Shown: positions 42,077 through 51,522 of the stretch, in pieces | Numbering within the stretch: the stretch's first letter is position 1 | Layout of the letters: the number at the start of each line of letters is the position of its first letter | Assembly (NCBI GenBank): GCA_045578345.1 | Contig: JAZNKB010000007.1 | Coordinates: 1 to 64,000, forward strand | Reading direction: 5' to 3' | DNA from: Onthoplasma sp045578345 | GTDB taxonomy: Bacteria; Bacillota; Clostridia; Christensenellales; UBA1242 | Length of the DNA: 64,000 bases | Made by a program: the position numbers and the translations under genes | The notes under the pieces: generated by a model | Seen by the model: only the letters and a program-made list of their open reading frames with translations | The model's database searches: none | Told to the model about the DNA's origin: nothing

Positions 42077-43912
42077 TTATTTAAAATTGATAACTGCTTT
42101 AACTCTTCTAACTCCAGCAGAAACTGCTTCTTGTTTTACAATCTTAAAGTTTACAAGTTCACTTGTGTTATTGGCATGTGGACCACCACAAATTTGAAAA
42201 TCCACATCACCAATTTTGTAAACTGAAACAATTTCGTTTTCGTCTGCTTTATGAATTCCATAACCACCTTGATTTTTCGCTTCAGCAAAAGTCATTTCAA
42301 GTCTTTCAACAGGAATTGCCTTGTTGATTGCGTCGTTTACAAAATCTTCAACAAGTTTAACTTCTTCATCTGTTAATTTTCTTTCAAAATTGAAATCAAA
42401 ACGCAATCTTTCGCTTGTGATATTGCTACCCTTTTGTTCAACATGTTCACCAAAGATTTTTCTAAGACCCGCCAAAAGCAAATGGTTTGCAGTGTGCAAT
42501 CTTGTTGTCCAAACGCTGTCATCCGCAAGTCCGCCTTTAAATGCTCCAGCACTAGTTGAACGAGCAAGTTCTTGATGTTCTTTGAATGCTTCATCAAATC
42601 CAACTTTATCAACAGTATAACCACGTTCTTCAGCCATTTCAATTGTCATTTCAATTGGGAATCCGAATGTATCAAATAATCTAAATGCAGATTTGCCATT
42701 AATTAATTTTTCTTCCACATAGTCAGGATTTGATTGTTTCATAAATTGATTTTTTCTTTCAATTCCGTTAATAACCTTTTCAAATTCTTTGTTTCCAAGT
42801 TCAATTGTTTTTAAGAATTTTTCTTCTTCCCTGTTAAGTTCTTCAAAAATTCTATTCTTGTTTGCATCAACTTCTGGATAATCTTCTTTGAAATAATTAA
42901 TATAAATCTCTGCAATTTCACTTAAATGCCCTGCTGAAATTTCAAGTTTTTTCATATGGCGAATTGCACGTCTTATCAATCTTCTTAAAACATATCCAGC
43001 GCCAGTATTAGATGGAGCAATACCTTTTTCATCACCAATAATCATTGTTGAAGCACGCAAATGATCTGCAACAATTCTAAATGATTTTGTGAATTCATCA
43101 CCCTCATCATTATATTTCTTGCCACTCAATTTTTCAATTTTTGCAATTGCTTCTTCGTATAATTCAGTAACATAAATGCTATTTGCCTTGTTGAAAGTCA
43201 TTAAACATCTTTCCAAGCCAAAACCACAGTCAACATTTTTTTGAACAGCTGGCAAAAATGTTGTTTCATCAATTTTGTTAAATTGCATATAAACATCATT
43301 ACCGATTTCAATGTATTTCCCGCAATTACAACTTGGATTACAATTTGGTGAGCACTTTTCTTTTCCTGTATCTAAGAACATTTCACTATCTGGTCCGCAA
43401 GGGCCTTTATCTAATCCCCACCAGTTTTCATTCTTTGATAAGAAGAAAATTCTGTCTTTTGGAACCCCCATTTCTTCCCAACGTTGCGCAGTTTCCGTAT
43501 CTCTTGGGCAAAGGTCATCACCTTCAAAGCAAGTAACAGCGAATTGATCTTCTCTTAAATTTAATCCGTTTTCACCAGTTAAGAAATTATAACTTAATCT
43601 AACTTTTTCATGCTTGAAATAATCTCCTAAACTCCAGTTTCCTAACATTTCAAAGAAAGTACAGTGACAATTGTCTCCAACTTCATCGATATCGCCAGTT
43701 CTAAAACACTTTTGAACATCACACAATCTTCTTCCTTTTGGATGTGGTTGACCAAGCAAATATGGAACTAGCGGATGCATGCCAGCAGTCGTAAACAAAA
43801 CGCTCGGATCATTTTCTGGAATTAATGACGCACTATCAATCTGAACATGATTATTTTCTTTATAATAATTAATCCATAAATCTATTAATTCTCTTCTTGT
43901 ATACTTTTTCAT
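42077..43912 (-). CDS. alaS: Alanyl-tRNA synthetase, short form without C-Ala domain
   Basis: The 611-residue enzyme has the class II aminoacylation core (FTTAGMHPLVPYLLG, CDVQKCFRTGDIDEVG, CHCTFFEMLGNWS), a Cys-rich insert (about 195-205), the tRNA-binding middle and the editing domain with H473xxxH477 and C575xxxH579. It ends right after the editing domain. The C-terminal oligomerisation/C-Ala domain (about 250 residues in the usual 870-residue enzyme) is absent. It charges tRNA-Ala and clears Ser/Gly mischarging. SD present. Confidence 0.95.
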   Translation of the reverse strand: MKKYTRRELIDLWINYYKENNHVQIDSASLIPENDPSVLFTTAGMHPLVPYLLGQPHPKGRRLCDVQKCFRTGDIDEVGDNCHCTFFEMLGNWSLGDYFKHEKVRLSYNFLTGENGLNLREDQFAVTCFEGDDLCPRDTETAQRWEEMGVPKDRIFFLSKNENWWGLDKGPCGPDSEMFLDTGKEKCSPNCNPSCNCGKYIEIGNDVYMQFNKIDETTFLPAVQKNVDCGFGLERCLMTFNKANSIYVTELYEEAIAKIEKLSGKKYNDEGDEFTKSFRIVADHLRASTMIIGDEKGIAPSNTGAGYVLRRLIRRAIRHMKKLEISAGHLSEIAEIYINYFKEDYPEVDANKNRIFEELNREEEKFLKTIELGNKEFEKVINGIERKNQFMKQSNPDYVEEKLINGKSAFRLFDTFGFPIEMTIEMAEERGYTVDKVGFDEAFKEHQELARSTSAGAFKGGLADDSVWTTRLHTANHLLLAGLRKIFGEHVEQKGSNITSERLRFDFNFERKLTDEEVKLVEDFVNDAINKAIPVERLEMTFAEAKNQGGYGIHKADENEIVSVYKIGDVDFQICGGPHANNTSELVNFKIVKQEAVSAGVRRVKAVINFK

Positions 43913-43945
43913 AATTTTTCCTTTTTACTTTTTAACTGGTATATT

Positions 43946-44596
43946 CTAGCACTTTAAACCCAGTTTAGTCAAGATATCTTGGTGAATTTCATCTATAGTT
44001 TTTATCGATTCTCCGTTTGAACAATCAATAACAATCCAATCAAATTTTTTTGCCACATATTTTGCTTTTTCATAAGCGTTGATCAAATGATTTGGATCTC
44101 GTTCCAAAATATCTTTTTCCTGTCCATTTTTCAAAACCTTTCTTTCTCTTGCTAATTTCATGCTTATTTCCACTGGAACATTCAGAAATAAAATCTTATC
44201 AGGTTTTGGCAGTTTAAGTTTATTAAATTCAAGATCCTCGGCCCAATCTAAAAACTCATCAACCTGTTTATTGTTTTCCATTCTTGTTGAATGATGAATC
44301 ATATTACTTTGCACATATCTATCAAACAAAACAAAATCATAATCTTCAACATTAATATTTTGCATTGTTGCAAGTCTGTCAACCACATAAAACACACTTG
44401 CTTGATATCCGTTTAAACTATTACTATCTCCAAAATCTCCACGTAAATACATCTTTACCAAAGTGCTTGATTCACTATCATAGTTTGGAAAACTGATTTT
44501 TTTAACCTTAAATCCTTTCTCTGTTAAAAATTTATACAACAAATCAGTTTGTGTTTTCTTTCCACAACCATCAGTTCCTTCAATACCAATAATCAT
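43946..44596 (-). CDS. tmk: Thymidylate kinase
   Basis: The 216-residue enzyme phosphorylates dTMP to dTDP. It shows P-loop GTDGCGKKTQ (7-16), FDRYVQSN (DRY-like motif) and a LID region around RKVLKNGQEKDILERDP. Lys replaces the usual Thr/Ser after GK, a variant also seen in related Gram-positive enzymes that carry Gln there. SD GGAGG. It is 33 bases upstream of alaS on the same strand. Confidence 0.93.
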   Translation of the reverse strand: MIIGIEGTDGCGKKTQTDLLYKFLTEKGFKVKKISFPNYDSESSTLVKMYLRGDFGDSNSLNGYQASVFYVVDRLATMQNINVEDYDFVLFDRYVQSNMIHHSTRMENNKQVDEFLDWAEDLEFNKLKLPKPDKILFLNVPVEISMKLARERKVLKNGQEKDILERDPNHLINAYEKAKYVAKKFDWIVIDCSNGESIKTIDEIHQDILTKLGLKC

Positions 44597-44710
44597 ATTT
44601 CCTCCATCGTTTTTATTTTATCACATAAATCAACAATATCAAAACATTTTAATTAAACCTTTTGCTGGAATTAATAATTAAAAGTTATTAATTTTAATTT
44701 CTTTATACTA

Positions 44711-44739
44711 TTGACAAATGTTTTTTTAAATATTAAAAT
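44711..44739 (+). promoter_or_regulatory. Leaderless promoter of the DUF4097 gene
   Basis: TTGACA (44711-44716), 17 bases, TAAAAT (44734-44739), then six bases to the ATG at 44746; no SD. Confidence 0.75.
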
Positions 44740-44745
44740 ATTAAT

Positions 44746-46212
44746 ATGAAAAAAGTTGGAAAGTATTTAGTTATATCTTTATTATTATTATTAGGATTGT
44801 GCTGTGTTGGGGTTCTATATCTATTTTTCATTCCTGATTCAAGTTTATTTAATATAACATACATTAACCATAATAAAAAAATTAAGTCTCCAATATATAA
44901 AGCAGAAGATGTGTCTCATGTTATTGTTAACTCAAGAGCTTATGATGTTGAAATTGTTTCAACGTCAAAAAATGAAGTAACACTTGAACTTTTCACAAAC
45001 TCATTTGGTTTTGTTTTAACTAAAAATGAAAATGCAACTCTATCATCTTCTATCAAGAACAATATTTTAACATTCAATATTGAAGAACCGTATGGAGGAG
45101 CAGTAAAAAATAATTCATACATAAGACTTCATGTTTCATCTGAATATGAAGTGGATGTAACTTTAAACAATAAATCTGCAATCACAATCATTGATTCAAG
45201 CAATGTTAAAATTAACAATTTAACATACTCAACAAATTCAGGAAACTTCTATTTTAACCGAGGAACAATTAAAGGGTCAATGAATCTAAATTTAAACAAA
45301 AGCGATTTTAAAATAGCAGAAGCGGTTGAAACAAATTCAAATGACGTACAATTAAAATTAACATCTGGAAAGTTTTATGCAACAAAAGAAGTTCTTGGTG
45401 ATGTCAAAATTCTTAAAAACACTCGCGGAGTAATCAAAATCTCTGAATGTAATAGATTCTCAGAAAACATATATTCTGCTGGCGGTAGAATTAATTTAGA
45501 TAAAGCTTCTTATGTTAACATTCTAACAAGCGACTCAAATATTTCAATTAAAGAAGTTGCAGATGGAGCAAACATTGAACTTACTGGTTCAGGAAATGTT
45601 GATATAGAATCACTTAAAGCAATTTCAACAATTAAAACAAAGTCCGGAAACATCAATGTTAAAAATGCAGAATCTAACGTAATCTTACATTCAGACACAG
45701 GTAACATAAAAGTTTCTTCGGCAAAAACAGTTGTTTCCACAAAAACAAATAATGGCGAAATCGAAATTCATTTTGCTGAAGAAGCAGAAAGTTATAAAAA
45801 CAGCGCAAACGGACTTCAATATAGAGTTTTAAATGCAAGACTTTACAATGGAAAACTTACAGCAACAGGAGTGGAACATTTGGGGCTTGTTGGAGAAAAC
45901 GAAGGTGTTCAAGTAACAGGAAACGGACGAATTAATATTAAAATGAATGATGTTATTGGATCAAACGAAATCTCTGGAAAAAACGGCAACTTAAGTTTAG
46001 TTGTCAATAAAGATAGTGTTTATTCATTATTAACAAAATCCACTTCTGGCAATGTTAGAGTAAACTTAACTCAAACAATTCAGTATGGTGGATACACAGA
46101 TAAAGAACATCCGCAAACAAATGTGAATTGCTCGTCAACATCATCAAACTTATTGATTGCAACAACAACCAGTGGAAACTTGTCAATCTTGGACACCAAC
46201 TTTGCAAATTAA
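44746..46212 (+). CDS. DUF4097-type beta-repeat surface protein
   Basis: The 488-residue protein has an N-terminal transmembrane anchor or signal (7-31) and then a long run of short beta strands with Gly/Asn turns (SGNFYFNRGTIKGSM, GDVKILKNTRG, SGNINVKNAESNV, TGNIKVSSAKT, NGEIEIHFAEE and others), as in DUF4097 beta-solenoid proteins. It should face the outside of the membrane. Function in this family is uncertain; adhesion or envelope sensing is often assumed. Confidence 0.85.
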   Translation: MKKVGKYLVISLLLLLGLCCVGVLYLFFIPDSSLFNITYINHNKKIKSPIYKAEDVSHVIVNSRAYDVEIVSTSKNEVTLELFTNSFGFVLTKNENATLSSSIKNNILTFNIEEPYGGAVKNNSYIRLHVSSEYEVDVTLNNKSAITIIDSSNVKINNLTYSTNSGNFYFNRGTIKGSMNLNLNKSDFKIAEAVETNSNDVQLKLTSGKFYATKEVLGDVKILKNTRGVIKISECNRFSENIYSAGGRINLDKASYVNILTSDSNISIKEVADGANIELTGSGNVDIESLKAISTIKTKSGNINVKNAESNVILHSDTGNIKVSSAKTVVSTKTNNGEIEIHFAEEAESYKNSANGLQYRVLNARLYNGKLTATGVEHLGLVGENEGVQVTGNGRINIKMNDVIGSNEISGKNGNLSLVVNKDSVYSLLTKSTSGNVRVNLTQTIQYGGYTDKEHPQTNVNCSSTSSNLLIATTTSGNLSILDTNFAN

Positions 46213-46219
46213 TAACATT

Positions 46220-46251
46220 AAAAAAAGCAAGATTAATTTCTTGCTTTTTTC
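46220..46251 (+). terminator. Terminator
   Basis: AAGCAAGA pairs with TCTTGCTT; T6 follows, then a second T run. Confidence 0.75.
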
Positions 46252-46372
46252 TTTTTATGAATTTCAAGATAAATATTATAAAAAAATTTTTTAAAAAATA
46301 TTAAAATTGTTATAAAATATTAAAAAAATACTAAAAAATAGATTTTTTTTGAATTTTTAATTATTTTTGTTT

Positions 46373-47062
46373 TTAAATATGATTATTTCCAAAATATAAT
46401 AAAACACCATTATAAATTGCATTTATTAATTTATTTTTATAATCATCCGAATTTAATAATTTTTCTTCTTCGGGGTTTGAAATAAATCCACATTCAATTA
46501 AAACCGCAGTGTAGTAACTACAGTTTAACATATAATAATCACCAACTTTTCCAGTTTGAAATCTTGCTCCACAATAAGTTGCAAGAGATTTTTGAATCAA
46601 ATCAGCACAGGTTTTACTTGCACCATCACCAACCCTATAATAGGTTGTTGCTCCTTGAGCTGACGGATTTATATAACTGTTCATATGTATACTAATCACC
46701 AAATTCGGATTCGCGTTTTCAATGATTTTAAAACGAGCATTCATATCACTCTGCTTTTTATTTTTTGCAAAAGCAGAATATAATCCATCATCATTTTCTC
46801 TTGTTAAAACAACCTTATATCCATCTTTAACCAGCTTTTGCTTTAACAACAAAGCATACTCTAAATTAATCTTTTTCTCAATTGTTCCATTTACGCCAAC
46901 GCTACCACCATCTCTCCCTCCATGTCCTGCATCAATAACAATTGTGAAACCATTAAACCTTGAAACACTATTAACAACAACCCCATAAAAAACACATGAA
47001 AGGAAAATAAAACAGATAAAAAAGACCATTAAAGTTCTATGCTTAATAAAATATTTCATCAT
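46373..47062 (-). CDS. N-acetylmuramoyl-L-alanine amidase (CwlD-like, Amidase_3)
   Basis: The 229-residue protein has an N-terminal membrane segment (about 9-31), then FTIVIDAGHGGRDGGSVG with the first zinc His, Glu in IEKKINLEYALLLKQKL, SIHMNS with the second His, and VLIECGFISNPEEEKLL with the catalytic Glu. It cleaves the amide bond between muramic acid and L-Ala outside the membrane. The start could be either of two adjacent ATGs (47062 or 47059). Confidence 0.93.
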   Translation of the reverse strand: MMKYFIKHRTLMVFFICFIFLSCVFYGVVVNSVSRFNGFTIVIDAGHGGRDGGSVGVNGTIEKKINLEYALLLKQKLVKDGYKVVLTRENDDGLYSAFAKNKKQSDMNARFKIIENANPNLVISIHMNSYINPSAQGATTYYRVGDGASKTCADLIQKSLATYCGARFQTGKVGDYYMLNCSYYTAVLIECGFISNPEEEKLLNSDDYKNKLINAIYNGVLLYFGNNHI

Positions 47063-47183
47063 ACTCTAACATATGACGAAACGCTTAAATTAATAACGAA
47101 ATATTGAATCTCTAAATCTCATTCAATCAATAATTTCACTCAAAAAGTATAGTTTTTATAACAAAATTCGACTTTTCCACAAG

Positions 47184-47216
47184 TTATCCACAGAGTTATC
47201 CACCGAATGTGGATAA
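47184..47216. promoter_or_regulatory. Cluster of three DnaA boxes
   Basis: TTATCCACA (47184-47192), TTATCCACC (47196-47204) and TGTGGATAA (47208-47216, opposite strand) lie within 33 bases between divergent genes. This is far denser than chance. Titration of DnaA or DnaA control of the flanking genes is possible. Confidence 0.75.
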
Positions 47217-47301
47217 CTTTTCGCACATTTGTTCAATAAAATATTAAATTCAGGTGTTTAAAAATATGACTTTGTCTTCTAAAATATGTTATAATAACTC
47301 C

Positions 47302-48285
47302 ATGAATACATATAGAAATTTAAAATCAATTACGAATTCTAAATCAGTTTGTTTGATTGCTCACACAGACCCAGACCCAGACGCTTTAGCTAGTATGGTG
47401 GTATTTCAAGACTTTTTAAAATCTCATCTTAAAATCGAAAAAGTTAACTTGTTCGCAGAATGTAAAAATTTATCCGAAAAGCTTAAAGAAATACTTGAAG
47501 ACACCCAAATCAATATCAACGAAACAAATTATGAAACTGCGATTATGATGGATTGTCCAAATTCTGATAGATTAGGAAAATATAAATCCTTATTTGAAAA
47601 TGCCAAAAATAAAGTTGTTATCGACCACCACGCCACAAATAATTATAGTGGTAATATTAACATAGTAGAACTATGTAGTTCAACCTGCGAAATTGTATAT
47701 TCAATATTAAAGAGCTTTAATTATGAAACCAACTCGAAGCAACAAGGAAAGTTGTATGCTGGCATAATAACAGATACCAACAACTTCATCGTTGGCGCAT
47801 TAACCAACAGGACATTTAAATTTGTTAGCGAATTTGCAGAAAACATCGATAGAGAACTAATTTATAGAACATTTTTAGCCAACAACTCAACAAAAAGCAT
47901 GAAACTTTTAGCTTTAGCAATTAAAAACATTCAAGCATTTGAAAATAATCAAATCATTATCACACACTTAACAAAAGAAGATGTTAACAGACACAATGCC
48001 GAACATAACGATATGTGTGGCATTGTTAATCAAATTGCAAGCATAAACTCAGCTAAACTTGTTTGCTTTATTGAACCTAAAAACAATTTATACTATGCAA
48101 GCATGAGAGCAAAAAAAGGTTATGACGTTTCGAAAATAGCAACTCAACACGGAGGAGGCGGTCACATAGGAGCGGCTGCATTTGTTTCAAATAAATCTCT
48201 TGAAGAAACACAACAGTTGGTACTACAAGAATTCAAAAAACACTTCGCAAGTGTGAAACCTAAAAACATTAAAGTTTTCAGATAA
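47302..48285 (+). CDS. DHH-family phosphoesterase (NrnA-like)
   Basis: The start is at 47302 (MNTYRNLKSI), with TATAAT six bases upstream and no SD. The 327-residue protein has HTDPDPDALAS (motif I), MMDCPNSDR (II), VIDHHATNN (DHH) and the DHHA1 motif GGGGHIGAAAF. NrnA-type enzymes degrade nanoRNA and dephosphorylate pAp. The DnaA-box triplet lies 86 bases upstream. Confidence 0.92.
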   Translation: MNTYRNLKSITNSKSVCLIAHTDPDPDALASMVVFQDFLKSHLKIEKVNLFAECKNLSEKLKEILEDTQININETNYETAIMMDCPNSDRLGKYKSLFENAKNKVVIDHHATNNYSGNINIVELCSSTCEIVYSILKSFNYETNSKQQGKLYAGIITDTNNFIVGALTNRTFKFVSEFAENIDRELIYRTFLANNSTKSMKLLALAIKNIQAFENNQIIITHLTKEDVNRHNAEHNDMCGIVNQIASINSAKLVCFIEPKNNLYYASMRAKKGYDVSKIATQHGGGGHIGAAAFVSNKSLEETQQLVLQEFKKHFASVKPKNIKVFR

Positions 48286-48321
48286 AAGTAAATCCTCTTT
48301 TTTCTAATATAAGTTTTAATA

Positions 48322-48361
48322 AACAAGCGCACAATTTAACCAATGTGCGCTTGTTGTTTTT
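48322..48361. terminator. Bidirectional terminator
   Basis: AACAAGCGCACA pairs with TGTGCGCTTGTT (12 bp) between the DHH gene and parB. Confidence 0.8.
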
Positions 48362-48382
48362 TTTTATCAGACGCAAATTTCT

Positions 48383-49267
48383 TTATTTGCGAAGTACAAT
48401 GTCATAAATTCGATCTAAATCATCTTGAGAATAATAATCAATGTAGATTCGTCCCTTTCTATCATTTCCAATAACAGAAACTTTTGTTCCTAATTTTCTT
48501 TGAAGTTCACCAATAAAGTCTTGCAATTCATCACTAGGAAGTTTTGGCAATTTCTTTTTCTTTTTATTCCCCAGAATAGCTTCAACTTCTTTTTCAAGAT
48601 CTCTTACGGTTAATTTATCTTTTGCAATTTTCTTTGCCAAAATAATTTGTGTCGCATAATCTTCAATAGAAGCAAGTATTTTTGCATGACCAAAAGAAAT
48701 TTTACCCTTTTCAATCAAATCAATAACTTCAGGATATAATGTAAGTATTCTTAAAGAATTTGCAATGGCAGAGCGCGATTTTCCAAGGCGCTCAGCAACT
48801 TTTTCTTGCGTCAAACCATATTCTTCCATTAATTGTTTAATACCTTTTGCAACTTCAACAGGATTCAAATCTTCTCTTTGTAAATTTTCAATGATGGCTA
48901 TTTCTGCTATTTGTTTGTTAGAATAACTTTTTACAATTGCATCAATTTCTTTTAATCCACAAATCTTGCAAGCCCTAAATCTTCTTTCTCCAGCAATAAT
49001 CATGTAACCATCAGGCATTTCATTTACAATAATAGGTTGAATTAACCCATGCACCCTAATACTTTCAGCAAGTTCATTTAAGCTTTCTTTATCAAAATTC
49101 TTTCTTGGCTGATTTGGATTAGTATATATTTTATCCAATTCTATTTTTTGAACATCACCTTGTCTCATTTCGTAGTTTGTGATAGATCTTTCTTGTTTCT
49201 CTGTTTTAACTTCTTCATCATATACTTTAAGAAGACTATCCAAGCCACGTCCCAAACCCATTTTCAT
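48383..49267 (-). CDS. parB: ParB/Spo0J chromosome-partitioning protein
   Basis: The 294-residue protein (start 49267, SD GGAGG) has the CTPase/N-domain (IYTNPNQPRKNF, GLIQPIIV, AGERRFRACK, ENLQREDLNPVEVA), a helix-turn-helix (LTQEKVAERLGKSRSAIANS) that reads parS and a C-terminal dimer domain. It loads on the parS sites at 49410 and 49884 and recruits SMC. It is separated from parA by 647 bases instead of the usual tight coupling. Confidence 0.96.
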   Translation of the reverse strand: MKMGLGRGLDSLLKVYDEEVKTEKQERSITNYEMRQGDVQKIELDKIYTNPNQPRKNFDKESLNELAESIRVHGLIQPIIVNEMPDGYMIIAGERRFRACKICGLKEIDAIVKSYSNKQIAEIAIIENLQREDLNPVEVAKGIKQLMEEYGLTQEKVAERLGKSRSAIANSLRILTLYPEVIDLIEKGKISFGHAKILASIEDYATQIILAKKIAKDKLTVRDLEKEVEAILGNKKKKKLPKLPSDELQDFIGELQRKLGTKVSVIGNDRKGRIYIDYYSQDDLDRIYDIVLRK

Positions 49268-49303
49268 ATAACCTCCATAGTTCACATCGAACATCCTATT
49301 AAT

Positions 49304-49332
49304 ATTATAGTTAAATTTCAACCGCGTGTCAA
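49304..49332 (-). promoter_or_regulatory. parB promoter
   Basis: Minus-strand TTGACA (49327-49332), 17-base spacer, TATAAT (49304-49309): a full consensus, about 37 bases before the ATG. Confidence 0.8.
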
Positions 49333-49402
49333 CTTTTTTATATAAAAAATTATAATTATATCCATACATTACTAAAATATTAGTTTTATTCGTATTTTAA
49401 AA

Positions 49403-49432
49403 ACGAAAATGTTCCACGTGGAACATTTTCGT
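49403..49432. promoter_or_regulatory. parS site 1 within a 30-bp palindrome
   Basis: TGTTCCACGTGGAACA (49410-49425) is the ParB site. The palindrome continues seven bases on each side to ACGAAAA...TTTTCGT. Confidence 0.9.
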
Positions 49433-49833
49433 AAAAAAATCAAAAAATAACAGTTTTTTAATGTTTTTTTGAAGTTTTCGTAGAAATTTCTTAAAAAAGT
49501 ACAAATAGGTTTTTAAGATACAATTATCACATAATTTATTAAACAGTATATTAAATTGAAATTATATATACCTAAAATATTGACAACAACACGAATTATA
49601 TGATTTTTATTATCATGTTCTAGTATAGCAAGATATTTCGCATAAAATAAAAGCTTTTAAAATTTAGGCTAGCACAATCTTGAATAAGCCTTATTGATAA
49701 ACTACATCAATTATTGTTGTTATAACACAACCAGAAAAATCTTTACACTATTAACACTACTGCATAAATAATAAAGTTATTCGTTTTAATATTTGTGTAC
49801 ATTTCTCACAAAACAATATTTTTTAAACCAAAG

Positions 49834-49883
49834 AAAACAATTTTCTAATGAAAATATGTTTTGTTGTTAGATACAATAAAAAA
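49834..49883. repeat. Dispersed 50-base repeat, copy 2
   Basis: It matches 33440-33489 over almost its whole length and directly abuts parS site 2. Confidence 0.65.
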
Positions 49884-49906
49884 TGTTCCACGTGGAACAT
49901 TTTTTA
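49877..49906. promoter_or_regulatory. parS site 2 within a 30-bp palindrome
   Basis: TGTTCCACGTGGAACA (49884-49899) is flanked by TAAAAAA and TTTTTTA, so it may also serve as terminator of parA, whose stop is nine bases away. Confidence 0.9.
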
Positions 49907-49914
49907 AATATTAT

Positions 49915-50676
49915 TTATTGTTTTCTTAAAAATTCATCCGAAAGATTTTTGTATGCTATTGCACCTTTGCTTTTATTGTCATACATAACTATTGGTTTAC
50001 CATGGCTTGGACTTTCCGCTAATCTGACGTTTCTTGGAATGTAAGTTTCGTAAACCTTGGCACCAAAGTATTTTCTAATTTCTTCACTAACTTGTGAAAC
50101 CAAATTACTTCTATTGTCTTTCATTGTAAGAAGAACACCCTCGATTTCGATATTTGGATTTAAATGCTTTTTTATTAATCTAACCGTGTTCATTAATTGT
50201 CCCAAGCCAACCAAGGCAAAATATTCACATTGAATTGGAATAATAATCGAATCTGTTGCTGTTAAAGCATTTACCGTCAACAACCCTAATGAAGGAGGAC
50301 AGTCAATAAAAATATAATCATACCTAGCTTGAATCGTTGCCAAAGCTTCTTTTAAGATTTTTTCTCGATTATCCATGTATACCAAATCAACCTCAGCCCC
50401 TGAAAGGTCTACGGTTGAAGGAATAACATCTAATCCGTCCATAACAGACGGATAAATCGCTTCCTGAATTTTAGCCTCACCAAGCAACACTTCATAAATT
50501 GAGTTTTGTTCTTTTTCAACCTCAACACCAACACTTGAACAAGCGTTACCTTGAGGATCAATATCTATTAATAAAACTTTTTTGCCAGCGCTAGCAATAT
50601 AAGCGGCTAGATTGACACAACTTGTTGTTTTACCAACGCCACCTTTTTGATTTGTTACTGCAATAATTTTTCCCAT
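49915..50676 (-). CDS. parA: ParA/Soj chromosome-partitioning ATPase
   Basis: The 253-residue protein has the deviant Walker A KGGVGKTT (residues 10-17), DIDPQGNA, and IDCPPSLGLLTVNAL (Walker B and following). It works with ParB in origin segregation and, in Bacillus, regulates DnaA. SD AAGGGGAG. The gene order parA then parB on the minus strand is standard, but the spacing is not. Confidence 0.96.
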   Translation of the reverse strand: MGKIIAVTNQKGGVGKTTSCVNLAAYIASAGKKVLLIDIDPQGNACSSVGVEVEKEQNSIYEVLLGEAKIQEAIYPSVMDGLDVIPSTVDLSGAEVDLVYMDNREKILKEALATIQARYDYIFIDCPPSLGLLTVNALTATDSIIIPIQCEYFALVGLGQLMNTVRLIKKHLNPNIEIEGVLLTMKDNRSNLVSQVSEEIRKYFGAKVYETYIPRNVRLAESPSHGKPIVMYDNKSKGAIAYKNLSDEFLRKQ

Positions 50677-50868
50677 ATAGTCTCCCCTTAATATAATAAT
50701 ATTTTTTCACAAAATAATCAATTAAATATATAAAAAATTTCAAAAAACTGTTGTATTTTTTATTTTTTCTTTGTAAACCGTGAAATTTTATTAGTTTTTT
50801 GTTAAAAAACACTTTTTATTTGACATATTTATAAATTTTTTATAATCTAATTATATAAAAGGATATCT

Positions 50869-51522
50869 ATGACGGAATTTTTACACAACTTGTTTTCAAC
50901 AGTGTTTAATGACAATATAATTTTAGCAACAATGTTAATTGCAATGCTGCCCGTAATTGAATTACGTGGAGCAATACCATTTGCAACCAACCCGGGTTTC
51001 TGGGGTGATTTGGTAATGAACCAGTGGACAGCATTCAGCTGGAGTTTACTTGGAAGCAGTTTGGTTGTTCCAGTGATTGCTTTGATCTTCTTACCGATTA
51101 TAAACAGGCTTAAGAAAACCAAACTTTTTGGCAAACTAGCTCAAGGTATTGAAAATAGGGTTAGAAGCAAAACAACAAACATTGAAAATGCGGAAGAGAA
51201 GAGTAAACGTTTTAGTAAAGCTTATTGGAAAAAGATGTTGGCTATCTTTATATTTGTAGCCATACCATTACCACTTACTGGCGTTTGGACTGGAACTTGT
51301 GTTGCTGTTTTTGTTGGATTGGATTACATCTCGTCATGTACTTCTGTGATTGCCGGAAACATTGTTGCAGGATTATTGATTACATTGATTTTAGAGTTCT
51401 TCCCATGGCTAAACAATTGGCTGTTCTATATTTTCCTTATAATTATAGCAATTGTTGTTATTTACGAATTAATCAGATTTTTAATCAGAAAAAAGAAAGC
51501 GCAAAACAACATTCAAGAATAG
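50869..51522 (+). CDS. Small multidrug-export-type membrane protein (PF06695)
   Basis: The 217-residue protein has five to six hydrophobic segments and the family's motifs MLPVIELRGAIPFA (about 27-40) and IPLPLTGVWTGTCVA (about 136-150). A soluble loop with Lys/Arg-rich residues lies at 80-115. The family is named for export of small drugs, but its true role is uncertain. SD AAAGGA; promoter TTGACA and TATAAT near 50821-50847. Confidence 0.88.
   Translation: MTEFLHNLFSTVFNDNIILATMLIAMLPVIELRGAIPFATNPGFWGDLVMNQWTAFSWSLLGSSLVVPVIALIFLPIINRLKKTKLFGKLAQGIENRVRSKTTNIENAEEKSKRFSKAYWKKMLAIFIFVAIPLPLTGVWTGTCVAVFVGLDYISSCTSVIAGNIVAGLLITLILEFFPWLNNWLFYIFLIIIAIVVIYELIRFLIRKKKAQNNIQE

Larger units (their letters stand above)
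49268..49914. other. Long parA-parB intergenic region
   Basis: It holds the parB promoter, both parS palindromes and copy 2 of the dispersed repeat. The middle (49433-49833) is AT-rich with no supported gene. Confidence 0.7.

Noticed and set aside
47160..47230. Main replication origin at the DnaA-box triplet
   Set aside because: dnaA, its boxes and the following box-like sites at the right edge are a better candidate; the triplet lacks a flanking dnaA/dnaN.
49433..49833. Hidden small gene in the parA-parB gap
   Set aside because: No frame with SD and coding-like composition was found; the stretch is simply AT-rich.
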